61,908 nucleotides of DNA, taken from assembly GCA_020723325.1 (NCBI GenBank), contig DYJD01000035.1, forward strand, positions 1 through 61,908. Direction: 5' to 3'. Of the stretch, positions 17,422 to 25,674 are shown in pieces (position 1 is the stretch's first letter; each line of letters opens with the position of its first letter). Both the position numbers and the translations under genes were made by a program. The notes beneath the pieces were generated by a model. It made no database searches. It was not told the origin of the DNA and saw only the letters and a list, made by a program, of their open reading frames with translations. Source of the stretch: Desulfosudis oleivorans (GTDB lineage: Bacteria; Desulfobacterota; Desulfobacteria; Desulfobacterales; SURF-7).

Positions 17422-18954
17422 ATGATCAATATAAAATCACGACGAGTGGTTTGCACATTTATATGGATTGCTTTTTTGGCCGAGATACTTATTGTTAGTG
17501 CTTGCAACAAGCCTGGTGAGTTGGTTTCCAAACGGCCGCGATTGGTTGTTTTATATGCGACATGCACCGTCAATAAAAATTTTCTATCTCCATATAATCC
17601 TACAGTAAAATATTCGCCCGCTATGGATCGTTTTGCCAGGATTTCTACCGTATTTACGAAACACAGTACGGAATCAGATCAGTCCGGTATCTCCTACGCT
17701 TCGATTTTTACCGGCAATCAAGCCGACATGCATGGCATTTACCGCCACCCAACCCAACTTTCGGAAGATTGTTATCTGATATCTGAAGCATATTCCGATG
17801 GAGGTTTCGAAACGTTTTTTTGGGACGGTCATCCCATGGCTTCGGTCTCATTGGGGTACGGCCAGGGAGTCAGACCTGAACATGTTTACAAACGACCGCT
17901 CTTGAATTCAGAAGATGATGATTTTCAAAAAATTTTAAAAAAATTGCAGACGAATAGTGAATATCATGCCTTTGTCATGACAAGTTTTTCAGAAACCCAT
18001 GGACCATACGATTCGACCTATCTGGAAGTTTTTTTGAACAAGTATCCGGAAGAACGTAAACGCATCCATTGGAGCGAAACGGAAACGCAAAAATATCTGT
18101 CGCTTTATTATGATAACCGCCTTCAACTGCAATGGAATTTCCCGGAAACCGTGGCCAAGCTCGGACTCAATGAAGAGGAAATTCAAAATCTCGCCACCAC
18201 CGTGGGGCTTTTATATGAGTCGCGGATTTTCTGTTTGGATTATTACTTCGGAAGCATTGTCGAGCAGATCAAAAAAGCTGGTCTTTTGGGCGAAAGTCTG
18301 ATTGTGTTTACTGCGGATCATGGTGAAATCCTCTATCGGGAAGATTATCCGGTCAAATGGGAGCATGGTTTTGTTTTGCTTCCGGATGTGTTGGAGGTTC
18401 CCTTAATCATTTACTCACCGGCGTTTCCTTCCAGACTCTCCCGTTGGGACCTGCCGACGCGTTCCATAGATGTTTTCCCGACCATGGCTGGTCTTTCCGG
18501 AATTTCATTGCCCCCAACAAGAAAAGTCGAGGGAGTGAATCTGACTCCGATGTTGCTCGGAAGGGAACAACCCAAGGTGTTTCAATCCTTCAGCCATACT
18601 ACCATCCCACCTGAGATGCTGCGCGAAACAAGAAAAGATTGGGCCCTGCACATGCGTCTTTTTCCCGAGATTGATATCCGTGGAATTTGGACCGCCGTCC
18701 GCGATCAGAACCGGTTCTTTCGGTGGCGTCATTTTGGTGAAGGTAAATGGGATTTTGAGGCCTTTGATTTGGAAAAAGACCCTGCTGCGCGTTTCAACAT
18801 TTTTGATAAAAACGATCAAAACCACCACGATATGACGGAAGCGTTAATCGCATATAAAAAACGATTGATGGATAATTACAAAGATGACACCCTGTCCCGG
18901 GTGCCAATGGAAAAAGCCAAAGAAAAATTGAAAAGTCTTGGCTATATGGAGTGA
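17422..18954 (+). CDS. Sulfatase-superfamily lipoprotein with a degenerate N-terminal metal site
   Basis: The 510-residue protein has a lipoprotein signal with candidate lipidated C28 (VSAC). The fold is sulfatase/phosphoglycerol-transferase-like, but the usual first metal Asp is replaced by C48 in YATCT, and the CxPSR formylglycine motif is absent; a Ser at 88 (DQSGISYAS) takes the nucleophile position. The C-terminal half keeps TADHG (D299, H300) and KWEHG (K312, H315). It ends in KLKSLGYME. I chose ATG 17422 over an in-frame upstream ATG because the signal peptide begins there. Base composition is more AT-rich than its neighbours, a possible sign of transfer. Activity is doubtful, or uses altered metal binding. 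Confidence 0.82.
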   Translation: MINIKSRRVVCTFIWIAFLAEILIVSACNKPGELVSKRPRLVVLYATCTVNKNFLSPYNPTVKYSPAMDRFARISTVFTKHSTESDQSGISYASIFTGNQADMHGIYRHPTQLSEDCYLISEAYSDGGFETFFWDGHPMASVSLGYGQGVRPEHVYKRPLLNSEDDDFQKILKKLQTNSEYHAFVMTSFSETHGPYDSTYLEVFLNKYPEERKRIHWSETETQKYLSLYYDNRLQLQWNFPETVAKLGLNEEEIQNLATTVGLLYESRIFCLDYYFGSIVEQIKKAGLLGESLIVFTADHGEILYREDYPVKWEHGFVLLPDVLEVPLIIYSPAFPSRLSRWDLPTRSIDVFPTMAGLSGISLPPTRKVEGVNLTPMLLGREQPKVFQSFSHTTIPPEMLRETRKDWALHMRLFPEIDIRGIWTAVRDQNRFFRWRHFGEGKWDFEAFDLEKDPAARFNIFDKNDQNHHDMTEALIAYKKRLMDNYKDDTLSRVPMEKAKEKLKSLGYME

Positions 18955-19182
18955 CATTTCTGTCAAGGCTTACGGATGTCATTTGAATTCCATATCCAGC
19001 ATTTATGCAGTCCCGCCATTTGGCCGAATGATCAACCCGCGTTGGAAAAGTTTGCATGGTATATCGTCCGACTTTGGAACTATGCCCTTGTTTTTTCATG
19101 GACATAATGAAATAGATCCAGGGTTTCCAAGTGCTTCCGATTTTTTTTATTCTAGTAGCAATTTCGATTTAGCCTTCTATTA
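18955..19182. other. Gap after the hydrolase cluster, no confident gene
   Basis: I see only a 43-codon open frame at 18976-19107 (plus strand, starting MSFEFHIQHLC) without a ribosome site. Its Trp- and Leu-rich composition is not random-looking, but it is too short to call. The stretch leads directly into the decayed gene on the minus strand. Confidence 0.4.
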
Positions 19183-19419
19183 CTATTCCTTATTCGAAGG
19201 CTCGGCACTCACATGGTAACCTTTTTCAAGAAGCCATTTGTGGAGATTGCTGTTCAGGATGGTTCCCACTTTTGCCTGGTCTTTAAAAGCCGGGTCCTTT
19301 GGATCAACCAGACTGCTGCCCGGGGGAAAAAACCAGCACCAGCGGTTGATGGTCAGCGGATCGGAAAAAATCGCTATTTCATCCCGCTCGGCATTTTTAG
19401 ACCACAGAAAAAAAATTGA
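19183..19419 (-). pseudogene. C-terminal remnant of a periplasmic solute-binding-like protein
   Basis: Read on the minus strand, an open frame of about 78 codons gives a convincing protein with AERDEIAIFSDPL, INRWCWFFPPGSSL, KDQAKVGTILNSN and KWLLEKGYHVSAE, ending at a TAG at 19183-19185. The AIFSDPL and KVGTI elements resemble family-3 (amino-acid type) periplasmic binding proteins. There is no start codon or ribosome site at the upstream end, and a stop precedes it at 19420-19422, so the N-terminal part and the signal peptide are gone. I call it a truncated pseudogene; the family assignment is moderate. Confidence 0.5.
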
Positions 19420-19422
19420 TCA

Positions 19423-19798
19423 AGACTCAAAAACCACTATAAAATATTGTAATTGGGAATTTATAAGGAGAAAATATGGATGGTTTTTCCATATTATGGT
19501 TTTTTAATTAGGCATTTAAAGGAGTAAAGCCCTTTCAAACAGGAGATGAAACTCTGATCAACTGCCTGGCCTATATCGATCTCAAATTTTTGTACGAAGC
19601 CTGAGCCATTAGGAAGGGTGAAGGGAGAAATGTGAAGGGTGAAAAAGGAAAAGGCATTGAGAAGAAAACCGTGGAAAAGGAGCGAAAAAAAGGCTACCGA
19701 ATCACGCGCACGGACGGCTTTCTAAATCGCACACGCTACTTTACAGATTCCGGTATTATCTGTTCCATGGCCTTTCGATCGACAGTTCCGTTCAAATT
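19423..19798. other. Gap with a short amber-interrupted frame
   Basis: An AAGGAG site precedes ATG 19476, which encodes 11 residues (MDGFSILWFFN), then an in-frame TAG at 19509 and 30 further sense codons containing TGDETLINCLAYIDLKFLYEA up to a TGA at 19602. The second part looks protein-like, so this may be a decayed gene. The remainder, purine-rich around 19610-19700, shows nothing recognisable. Confidence 0.3.
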
Positions 19799-20695
19799 TC
19801 ATAGCGCACAACCGCTCTGAAAATGCTCCCGTACCAATTCAATAAAGGCCAGCAAGGTGGGGGAAAGCCACTTGTCCTTATGTCGGATCATGAGGATGGC
19901 TGTTTCCAGTTCTCCCTCCGCCCATGGCAGCACAATGAGGTTTTTGTCACTGATTTCCTTTTGAATCGCCATTTCCGGAATGAGTGATATCCCGACCCCT
20001 TCTCGGGCGCATTGTTTGATGGCTTCAATGCTGTTGAATTCCATCAAGGCTGCGTAATCGACTTTGGCTTCAGTGAGCATACGATCCAGGAGCATTTTAT
20101 AGCTGCAGTCCTGTTTGGGCAGCAGAATTGTCTGGCCCGCCAGGTCAGGTAGATCCACTACCGGTAAACGGGTCAAGGGATGATCCGGGCCGCAAATGAA
20201 GACCAGTTTTTCAAAACCCAATACTTCCGCAATCAGATCACGTTCCTGGATGGAGTCGATCAATAGAAAAGCAAGATCGATAATGCCGCTGCGCAATTCC
20301 TGCTGAATGGTCAGGGCGCAACTGTTGATGTCAAAGCCCACCTTGGGAAAGCGCTCCCGGAATTGTTTTAGCACCTGCGGCAGGGCGTAGATGCTGAGAC
20401 TCTGGGGTACCCGCAGGGTAATGGAGCCCTGGGGCTCTTCCCAGCCGGTTACCTGGGTGCGGGTTTCCGCCTCCATATCCAGCATCTTGCGGGCATAGCG
20501 CAGCAGGATCTGCCCGGCTTCGGTCAGGACAATAGTTTTGCCGATGCGGTCGAATAGCGGCTTGCCGAATTCCTCCTCCAGCAAGCGGATCTGGGTGGAA
20601 ATGGTGGATTGGGCATAATGCAGGGTTTCCGCGGCTTTGTTAAAACTCAACAATTGAGCCACAGTGAAAAATGTCTTTAATTGACGCAATTCCAT
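19799..20695 (-). CDS. LysR family transcriptional regulator
   Basis: The 298-residue protein has the typical N-terminal winged helix-turn-helix (residues 1-60, with SFNKAAETLHYAQSTISTQI) and a periplasmic-binding-protein-like effector domain (about 88-290). Such proteins bind as tetramers and switch target genes in response to a small molecule. I prefer ATG 20695, preceded by GAGG, to the upstream ATG 20713, which has no ribosome site. LysR genes usually sit beside the operon they control, but here both flanks hold decayed sequences, so the original target may be lost. The effector is unknown. Confidence 0.92.
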   Translation of the reverse strand: MELRQLKTFFTVAQLLSFNKAAETLHYAQSTISTQIRLLEEEFGKPLFDRIGKTIVLTEAGQILLRYARKMLDMEAETRTQVTGWEEPQGSITLRVPQSLSIYALPQVLKQFRERFPKVGFDINSCALTIQQELRSGIIDLAFLLIDSIQERDLIAEVLGFEKLVFICGPDHPLTRLPVVDLPDLAGQTILLPKQDCSYKMLLDRMLTEAKVDYAALMEFNSIEAIKQCAREGVGISLIPEMAIQKEISDKNLIVLPWAEGELETAILMIRHKDKWLSPTLLAFIELVREHFQSGCAL

Positions 20696-20896
20696 GCTGA
20701 CCTCATCGTTCATTTTTTTCGATAGTTATCATCGAATTAAATCGTTGGACACGCATATTTCGATCGGTTATGTATTGCCCAGATCGAGCATGCCTGTCAA
20801 CCGGTAGTAATAAAATACCAGGGGAATGGACTGGATGGATCGGATTGTGGTTTGGATAGTTTTTTAATAATGAAACCAAGTTATCAAAAGAAATAA

Positions 20897-21281
20897 CTAT
20901 TCAATTACTTCAAAACTTTGTTCCAATCTTAATTCAGCCTGGGAAGTATTATCATGGACTACTGCCAATATGTTGTATTCACCTAATGGGTCGGACTCTT
21001 CAATACTGATCTCAAGATTTCTTACGCCCATCCCGATTTTTCCATCAGGAGGCGATGGTTTGCCTATCCAAAGCTCTTGGTTGGCAATGTCAGCATAAGT
21101 ACTGCCATAAGAGTCGGAGAAACCGGAACATTTTTAAAAGTTCGCCGGGGCTGTTGAATATAGCCTTTAGTAAAACTTCTCGGGAGATCTTATCTTGTTT
21201 TTCTATTATTGCCTGCCAGTCTTTCTTTATTGCTTGCGAACACACATGAGTAAAATAGTAAAATTGGCGGTTGTGAATTGA
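20897..21281 (-). pseudogene. Frameshifted gene remnant
   Basis: On the minus strand one frame encodes FYYFTHVCSQAIKKDWQAII and EKQDKISREVLLKAIFNSPG, then breaks near 21140, and a second frame continues with FSDSYGSTYADIANQELWIG, NLEISIEESDPLGEYNILAV and AELRLEQSFEVIE to a TAG at 20897-20899. Both halves look like genuine protein and together could form one product of about 125 residues, but the frames differ and no start codon with a ribosome site opens the first. I recognise no family. It fills most of the 700-base gap upstream of the LysR gene. Confidence 0.5.
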
Positions 21282-21395
21282 TCAGATGCACCCCCAAGGG
21301 CAATGCACTTTCCCAAATGTCTTTACAAATTTAAAATTATTATTTAAATTTACACGCAATTGATCCAAGATCACACCATAGAAGAATAAAAGGGT

Positions 21396-22871
21396 ATGTT
21401 TCAGGCGGACATTGAAAAGATAACTCAATCCGGAACAATCTATCCCATGCCAGCAGTCGACCGCGCAGAATACAATCCATTCATCCTGGGCTTTACGGAA
21501 AAAAAAGGGCCGGTTTTTATTCCCTTGCAAGAGGCCAGGCGGGTTTATGGAAAGTTGCCCAGTGATTTCAAGCTGGTTTCCGCCAAGGACACCCGTAAGA
21601 ATAAAAAAGGGCTGAATCTGGCCCTGGGCAAATTGATCACCGAGTTGCTTGAAGATCGCAGGACAAACCTGAAAGCGGACGTATACCGGTTTTTTAAGGG
21701 CTGGCATCGCAACTACCAGAGTGAATTCGGCCTTGAGCTTGACCCTTTTTGCAATTTGAACAACCCCGGACAGGTGGTCCGTGTAATCATAGGGAACCAG
21801 GAGGAACTGGAGCGGGCCGGTACCCTGGATCTTCGGAATTTTTTGTCCCAAGGCTTTATTCGCAAGGATGTATTGAATTCCATCCCGGAAAGGGAAATTG
21901 TTCAAACCGCCCAAAAGATGCTGACCAGAAAGATCCAGAGTATGGGGCCGGGGGCGGGCGGGTGGTCATGTCGCGAGGCTTTGGGGTTGGTAAGGGCCAA
22001 TGACATCCTGCGCAACCTGCGCTTTTCCATCGGTTTTGACCTGGCTGATTTACGGCATGAGCGTGTCCGGATTTTCGCGGATGAAATTGCCGCGGCCCTG
22101 TTGGAAATCCACCAACATCTGCCCATTCGTGGTTTTGAGGAATTAAAGGGCGCCGGAGCCGGACAGGAAATGGATTTTGAATTCGCCGTGCGGGACCGCA
22201 CCTATCTGCAGCTCGGCAAAAAAACCGGCGATTGCACGGCGGACAAGACCCCCTTTCAGGCCGACCGTCATGTGGAAAACATCTACTGGACGGTGTTCCC
22301 CTGGATTCTGGATCGCAATTACCAGATTTTAAAAGTTTATTTCCAGGGCATTTTCATCATGAAAGCCCATTTGCTGCCCCTTTTTATTTTTCACAACGGC
22401 GAAGGGCAAATGGTGCTGGCCGTGGATGCCATCGAGACTGTGCGGGCTTTTCGGGACGACATGACCGGTCATTGCCAGGATGAATTGCTGGAACATCGTG
22501 ACCGGATTTTTTTCCGGGTCATTGATGAGATCCTGCGCATGGCCGCGGACATGGGTATCGAACGGGTCTATGCGGAAAAATTTTCCAATACCCCTTGGGT
22601 GCGCCAGGCCTTTGAAGCCTTTCCGGAAATTTTTTTGCATGTGAATCAAATCGTCAAACTGGATGAACTGGAAGACATTTATTGTTTTGCCCAGGAATTG
22701 AGCCGCCGCATGGGCCGCAAGGAACCTGGGGAACTGTTTATGGAACTTCAGATGAAAAACATGGCTCTGGTCCCACGCCTGACCAAAAAGATGGAAGGGG
22801 TCAAATCCTTTGCCGTCCTGAAAGGTGATCCGGATGAGGGCATTCCCATGAAACGTGTTTTTGGGATCTGA
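21396..22871 (+). CDS. Conserved-looking protein of unknown function, 491 residues
   Basis: I do not recognise this family. The protein is cytoplasmic in character, with no signal or membrane helices. It has a basic, helical N-terminal half and a C-terminal half (from about residue 270) with YLQLGKKTGDCTADKTPF, a Trp- and Tyr-rich stretch (NIYWTVFPWILDRNYQILKV) and later MGIERVYAEKFSNTPWVRQA. The latter loosely recalls GNAT acetyltransferases, which is not strong enough to name it. It lies 24 bases before hypB on the same strand and is probably co-transcribed, so a link to nickel or hydrogenase maturation is possible but unproven. Confidence 0.8.
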   Translation: MFQADIEKITQSGTIYPMPAVDRAEYNPFILGFTEKKGPVFIPLQEARRVYGKLPSDFKLVSAKDTRKNKKGLNLALGKLITELLEDRRTNLKADVYRFFKGWHRNYQSEFGLELDPFCNLNNPGQVVRVIIGNQEELERAGTLDLRNFLSQGFIRKDVLNSIPEREIVQTAQKMLTRKIQSMGPGAGGWSCREALGLVRANDILRNLRFSIGFDLADLRHERVRIFADEIAAALLEIHQHLPIRGFEELKGAGAGQEMDFEFAVRDRTYLQLGKKTGDCTADKTPFQADRHVENIYWTVFPWILDRNYQILKVYFQGIFIMKAHLLPLFIFHNGEGQMVLAVDAIETVRAFRDDMTGHCQDELLEHRDRIFFRVIDEILRMAADMGIERVYAEKFSNTPWVRQAFEAFPEIFLHVNQIVKLDELEDIYCFAQELSRRMGRKEPGELFMELQMKNMALVPRLTKKMEGVKSFAVLKGDPDEGIPMKRVFGI

Positions 22872-22895
22872 ATTGTAGCGAAAGGAGTTTTTGCC

Positions 22896-23681
22896 ATGTT
22901 GTCAACGGATTTGAATGCCATTATATACCGCCACCATGAGGAACACCATAAACCCCACCAACATCATAAGCCGGGGGGCGGCGGGGTGGAAAGCCGGAAG
23001 GTCGGCGGCCGGGAGATCAAGGTGCTGCGCCGGGTCCTGGATGTGAACGAGGAAATGGCCCGGCGCAACCGGGCCGTCTTTGCTGAAAAAGGCATTTTCG
23101 TGCTGAACATGATGAGTTCGCCGGGTTCCGGCAAGACCACCACCCTGGAAAAGACCCTGGCTTTGATCAGCAAAGAATTGAAAAGCGCGGTGATCGTGGG
23201 GGATATCTGCACCACCAATGATGCGGACCGCCTGGTCAAGACCGGCGTGCCCGTGGTCCAAATCAATACCGATGAATTCGGCGGGGATTGCCATTTGACC
23301 GCCCATGTGATCGGCTCGGCTTTTAGCGGTATCGACTCCGACCATCTGGATTTATTGATAGTGGAAAACATCGGCAACCTGGTCTGCCCGGCGGAATTCG
23401 ATATTGGCGAGGATGCCCGGGTGGTGGTCCTGAGCGTCACCGAAGGCGAGGACAAACCCTTGAAATACCCCCTCATGTTCCGGGAAAGCGATGTGGCCCT
23501 GCTGAACAAGATCGATCTTTTGCCCCATCTCGATTTTGATGCGGCCGCGGCCGAGCGCAATATTCTACAGATCCATCCCCATATGCCCATCTTTCGGATT
23601 TCGGCCAGGACCAAGGAGGGTTTTGATGAATGGATCGGTTGGATTAAAAAGCAAATCGCCCAAAAGAAGGAAAGAAAATGA
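22896..23681 (+). CDS. hypB: Hydrogenase maturation nickel GTPase HypB
   Basis: The 261-residue protein is a SIMIBI-class GTPase. The P-loop is SSPGSGKTT (about 74-82), followed by GDICTTNDADR and the metal-site segment DCHLTA (C132, H133), with NLVCPAEFD and the NKIDLLPH guanine-recognition motif. The N terminus has a His cluster (HHEEHHKPHQHH, residues 13-24) that could store nickel, as in several HypB proteins. It delivers nickel with HypA to NiFe hydrogenases. AAAGGAG precedes the ATG. No hypA, hypC-F or hydrogenase gene lies in the window, so it is an outlying hyp gene paired with an unknown protein. Confidence 0.95.
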   Translation: MLSTDLNAIIYRHHEEHHKPHQHHKPGGGGVESRKVGGREIKVLRRVLDVNEEMARRNRAVFAEKGIFVLNMMSSPGSGKTTTLEKTLALISKELKSAVIVGDICTTNDADRLVKTGVPVVQINTDEFGGDCHLTAHVIGSAFSGIDSDHLDLLIVENIGNLVCPAEFDIGEDARVVVLSVTEGEDKPLKYPLMFRESDVALLNKIDLLPHLDFDAAAAERNILQIHPHMPIFRISARTKEGFDEWIGWIKKQIAQKKERK

Positions 23682-23740
23682 TTTTAGGTGTAACTTACGC
23701 CCATGCCGACATTTTCGCACGTAATTGGCGAAAACTTGCG

Positions 23741-23842
23741 AATATCATCGCCCGCAAAAACAAAGCGATGCGTGAGTGATTTGGTTTTGTCTCTTCCAGC
23801 CAACCTCTCGGAGTCGGAATCGGTATCGGGATCGGTATTGAA
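23741..23842 (+). repeat. Long dispersed repeat, copy 2
   Basis: The head (AATATCATCGCCCGCAAAAA, AAAGCGATGCGTGAGTG, then CCAACCTCTCGG) matches the copies at 229-328 and 61768-61875, and is followed by a TCGGNN tail (TCGGAATCGGTATCGGGATC). It lies in the 544-base gap between hypB and the cytidylate-kinase-like gene. Confidence 0.8.
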
Positions 23843-23899
23843 AAAAGCAGGTGAATAGTCCGAAAGCTGAAGGCTATAGCGCATTGCTCCGCATCAATA

Positions 23900-23945
23900 T
23901 CGGAAAAAATCGACCCCGATACCGATAGCGACCCCGACCCCGAAA
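23900..23945 (-). repeat. TCGGNN repeat in inverse orientation
   Basis: Units read CGACCCCGATACCGATAGCG followed by ACCCCGACCCCGA, the reverse complement of the TCGGNN pattern. Together with copy 2 about 60 bases to the left it forms an inverted pair that could fold into a hairpin. Confidence 0.75.
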
Positions 23946-23986
23946 GGCACTATATGCGATCCCCCTGTGTACGGCCCGGTTTTAGC

Positions 23987-24015
23987 TTGACTCAAATCGC
24001 CTTTCCCATTAGAAT
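23987..24015 (+). promoter_or_regulatory. Predicted sigma-70 type promoter
   Basis: TTGACT at 23987-23992 and TAGAAT at 24010-24015 are separated by exactly 17 bases, each matching five of six consensus positions. It faces the cytidylate-kinase-like gene, with a leader of about 200 bases between them. This is the best promoter match noticed in the window, but it is unproven. Confidence 0.55.
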
Positions 24016-24225
24016 ATAAGCCATAATCCAAGCTGAATCGAAACCTGCCAAGGATAGAAAATAGAAACAGCGCCTGCTGTGAACACGTTTTAATTATTTA
24101 GATCACCCAACCATGTCGGCCAATGAAGGACAAGCGGCTTTGAGTGTCGGCGTTTTGTTTCCTGCCGTTGGTATTCCCATCCGGCGCCCGACAGCAAAGC
24201 ATGGATTCCTTGGAAAGGAGGGCAT

Positions 24226-24897
24226 ATGTTGATGAAAACCCGCTCCACCCATCAAATTGTCGAAGAACAGGTGAAACGCTGGCAGCAAATGCATACCGAA
24301 GCTAAAAAGGAAAGCAAGCTTATACCGGTGGTCACCATATCCCGGGAGCCCGGCAGCGGCGGCCGCCTGGTGGCCAAGCAACTGGCCGAGGAACTGGGAT
24401 ATTCTCTTTTTCATCAGGAACTCATCCAGGAAATCGCCGAAAGCGCCCAGGTCAGCCGGATGTTGATGGAAACCCTGGATGAGAGAGGTCTTTCCATGTT
24501 GGAGGACTGGATCTCCGCCGCGATTCTAGACCGCCATCTCTGGCCGGATGAATACCTGCGCCATCTGCTCAAGGTATTCGGCACCATTGCCAAACACGGG
24601 CGGGCCGTGATCGTGGGCCGGGGCGCCAATTATGTCATCCCGCGCCAGAACCGTTTCAGTGTGCGCATCGTGGCGCCTTTCAACATCCGGGTTCAAAACG
24701 TGGCCCGGGAATTCGGCCAGACCGAGGCGGAAAGCCGGCGCCGGGTCATCCGTACCGAATCCGACCGCAAGGCCTTTATCCGTAAATATTTCAACGCGGA
24801 TGTGACCGACCCGCTGCAATATGATCTGGTCATCAACACCGAAGCGATCAGTATCAGCAATGCGGTGAAGGCCATCCGTAGCGCCATGAGCGCTTGA
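24226..24897 (+). CDS. Cytidylate kinase-like family protein
   Basis: The 223-residue protein belongs to the cytidylate-kinase-like P-loop group, in which the nucleotide loop is SREPGSGGRLVAKQLAEELG (about residues 41-60), a variant of the usual GxxGxGK with Arg in place of Lys. Further traits are GRGANYVI and an Arg-rich lid (ESRRRVIRTESDRKAFIRKY). The substrate of this group is not known to me; it is not the housekeeping Cmk. A strong AGGAGG site lies five bases before ATG 24226. It stands alone behind a predicted promoter and a repeat-filled gap. Confidence 0.85.
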   Translation: MLMKTRSTHQIVEEQVKRWQQMHTEAKKESKLIPVVTISREPGSGGRLVAKQLAEELGYSLFHQELIQEIAESAQVSRMLMETLDERGLSMLEDWISAAILDRHLWPDEYLRHLLKVFGTIAKHGRAVIVGRGANYVIPRQNRFSVRIVAPFNIRVQNVAREFGQTEAESRRRVIRTESDRKAFIRKYFNADVTDPLQYDLVINTEAISISNAVKAIRSAMSA

Positions 24898-24921
24898 TGG
24901 GGATTCAAACGCGATAGGATG

Positions 24922-25674
24922 TTATAGTTGCATGGGGAGCCGGCGGTTCAGGCGGATGCCGTGAAGGTCCATGGCAACGTCATAGGCCAGGACCTCCACC
25001 CCGCCGGCAACCGCCCGGCCCAGGGCCTGGGCATAGGCCGGATCAATATGTCCGGCCGGTCTGAAGAAATCGGCATCCATGCGCTGGATCAGGTAGAACA
25101 TGACGCAACGGCAGCCCTGGGCAACCAGACGGCTCATTTCCTCTATATGCTTCAATCCCCGGGCGGTGACGGCGTCCGGAAAATAAGCAATGCGGTCCAT
25201 GACCAGGGTGCTGTTTTTCACTTCCACATAGCAGGGCGGCAGTCCCGGCTGGGTCAACAAAAAGTCCAGGCGGGAACGCTCGCCGACCTTGACTTCTGCC
25301 GTGATCGTGCCGTAGCCTGAAAGGGCTTGGATGCTTTTCAGGGCAAGGGCGCGGTGCACCAGGCGGTTGGGCACCATGGTGTTGATCCCCACCAGGGATG
25401 ATGGCATGTGGATGAGCTCAAGGGTATATGGCAGCTTGCGGCCGGGACGATCATGCAAGGAAAGAAAAACCGTCCGGCCGGGTTCGCTGCAGCCGGTCAT
25501 GGCCCCTGAATTGGGACAATGGGCTGTGACGACCCGGCCGTTATCCAGGCGCACATCCACCAGAAAACGTTTGTATCGTTTGACCAGGATTCCGGAAATC
25601 AGCCCGGGCCAGGGCAGGCGGGCGTGATCGCTGTCCGGGCTTTGCCTTGCTGATTTTCGGTTCAGTTGCGCCAT
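24922..25674 (-). CDS. sfsA: SfsA family DNA/RNA nuclease
   Basis: The 250-residue protein matches SfsA in length and motifs: an N-terminal OB-like part with VDVRLDNG, HCPNSGAMTG and the nuclease-like core LDFLL, YVEVKNSTL and FPDAVTARG, then MFYLIQRMDADFFRPA. SfsA was named for sugar fermentation stimulation and is now regarded as a restriction-fold nuclease; the cellular role is not settled. It overlaps the glycyl radical activase gene by 13 bases, so it is the last gene of that operon. Confidence 0.93.
   Translation of the reverse strand: MAQLNRKSARQSPDSDHARLPWPGLISGILVKRYKRFLVDVRLDNGRVVTAHCPNSGAMTGCSEPGRTVFLSLHDRPGRKLPYTLELIHMPSSLVGINTMVPNRLVHRALALKSIQALSGYGTITAEVKVGERSRLDFLLTQPGLPPCYVEVKNSTLVMDRIAYFPDAVTARGLKHIEEMSRLVAQGCRCVMFYLIQRMDADFFRPAGHIDPAYAQALGRAVAGGVEVLAYDVAMDLHGIRLNRRLPMQL

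Noticed and set aside
18976-19107. 43-codon frame after the sulfatase-like gene
   Set aside because: No ribosome site and no recognisable family; kept only as a note in the gap entry.
23677-23780. 33-codon frame starting at the end of hypB
   Set aside because: It mostly translates the head of the dispersed repeat; other copies of the head do not keep the frame.
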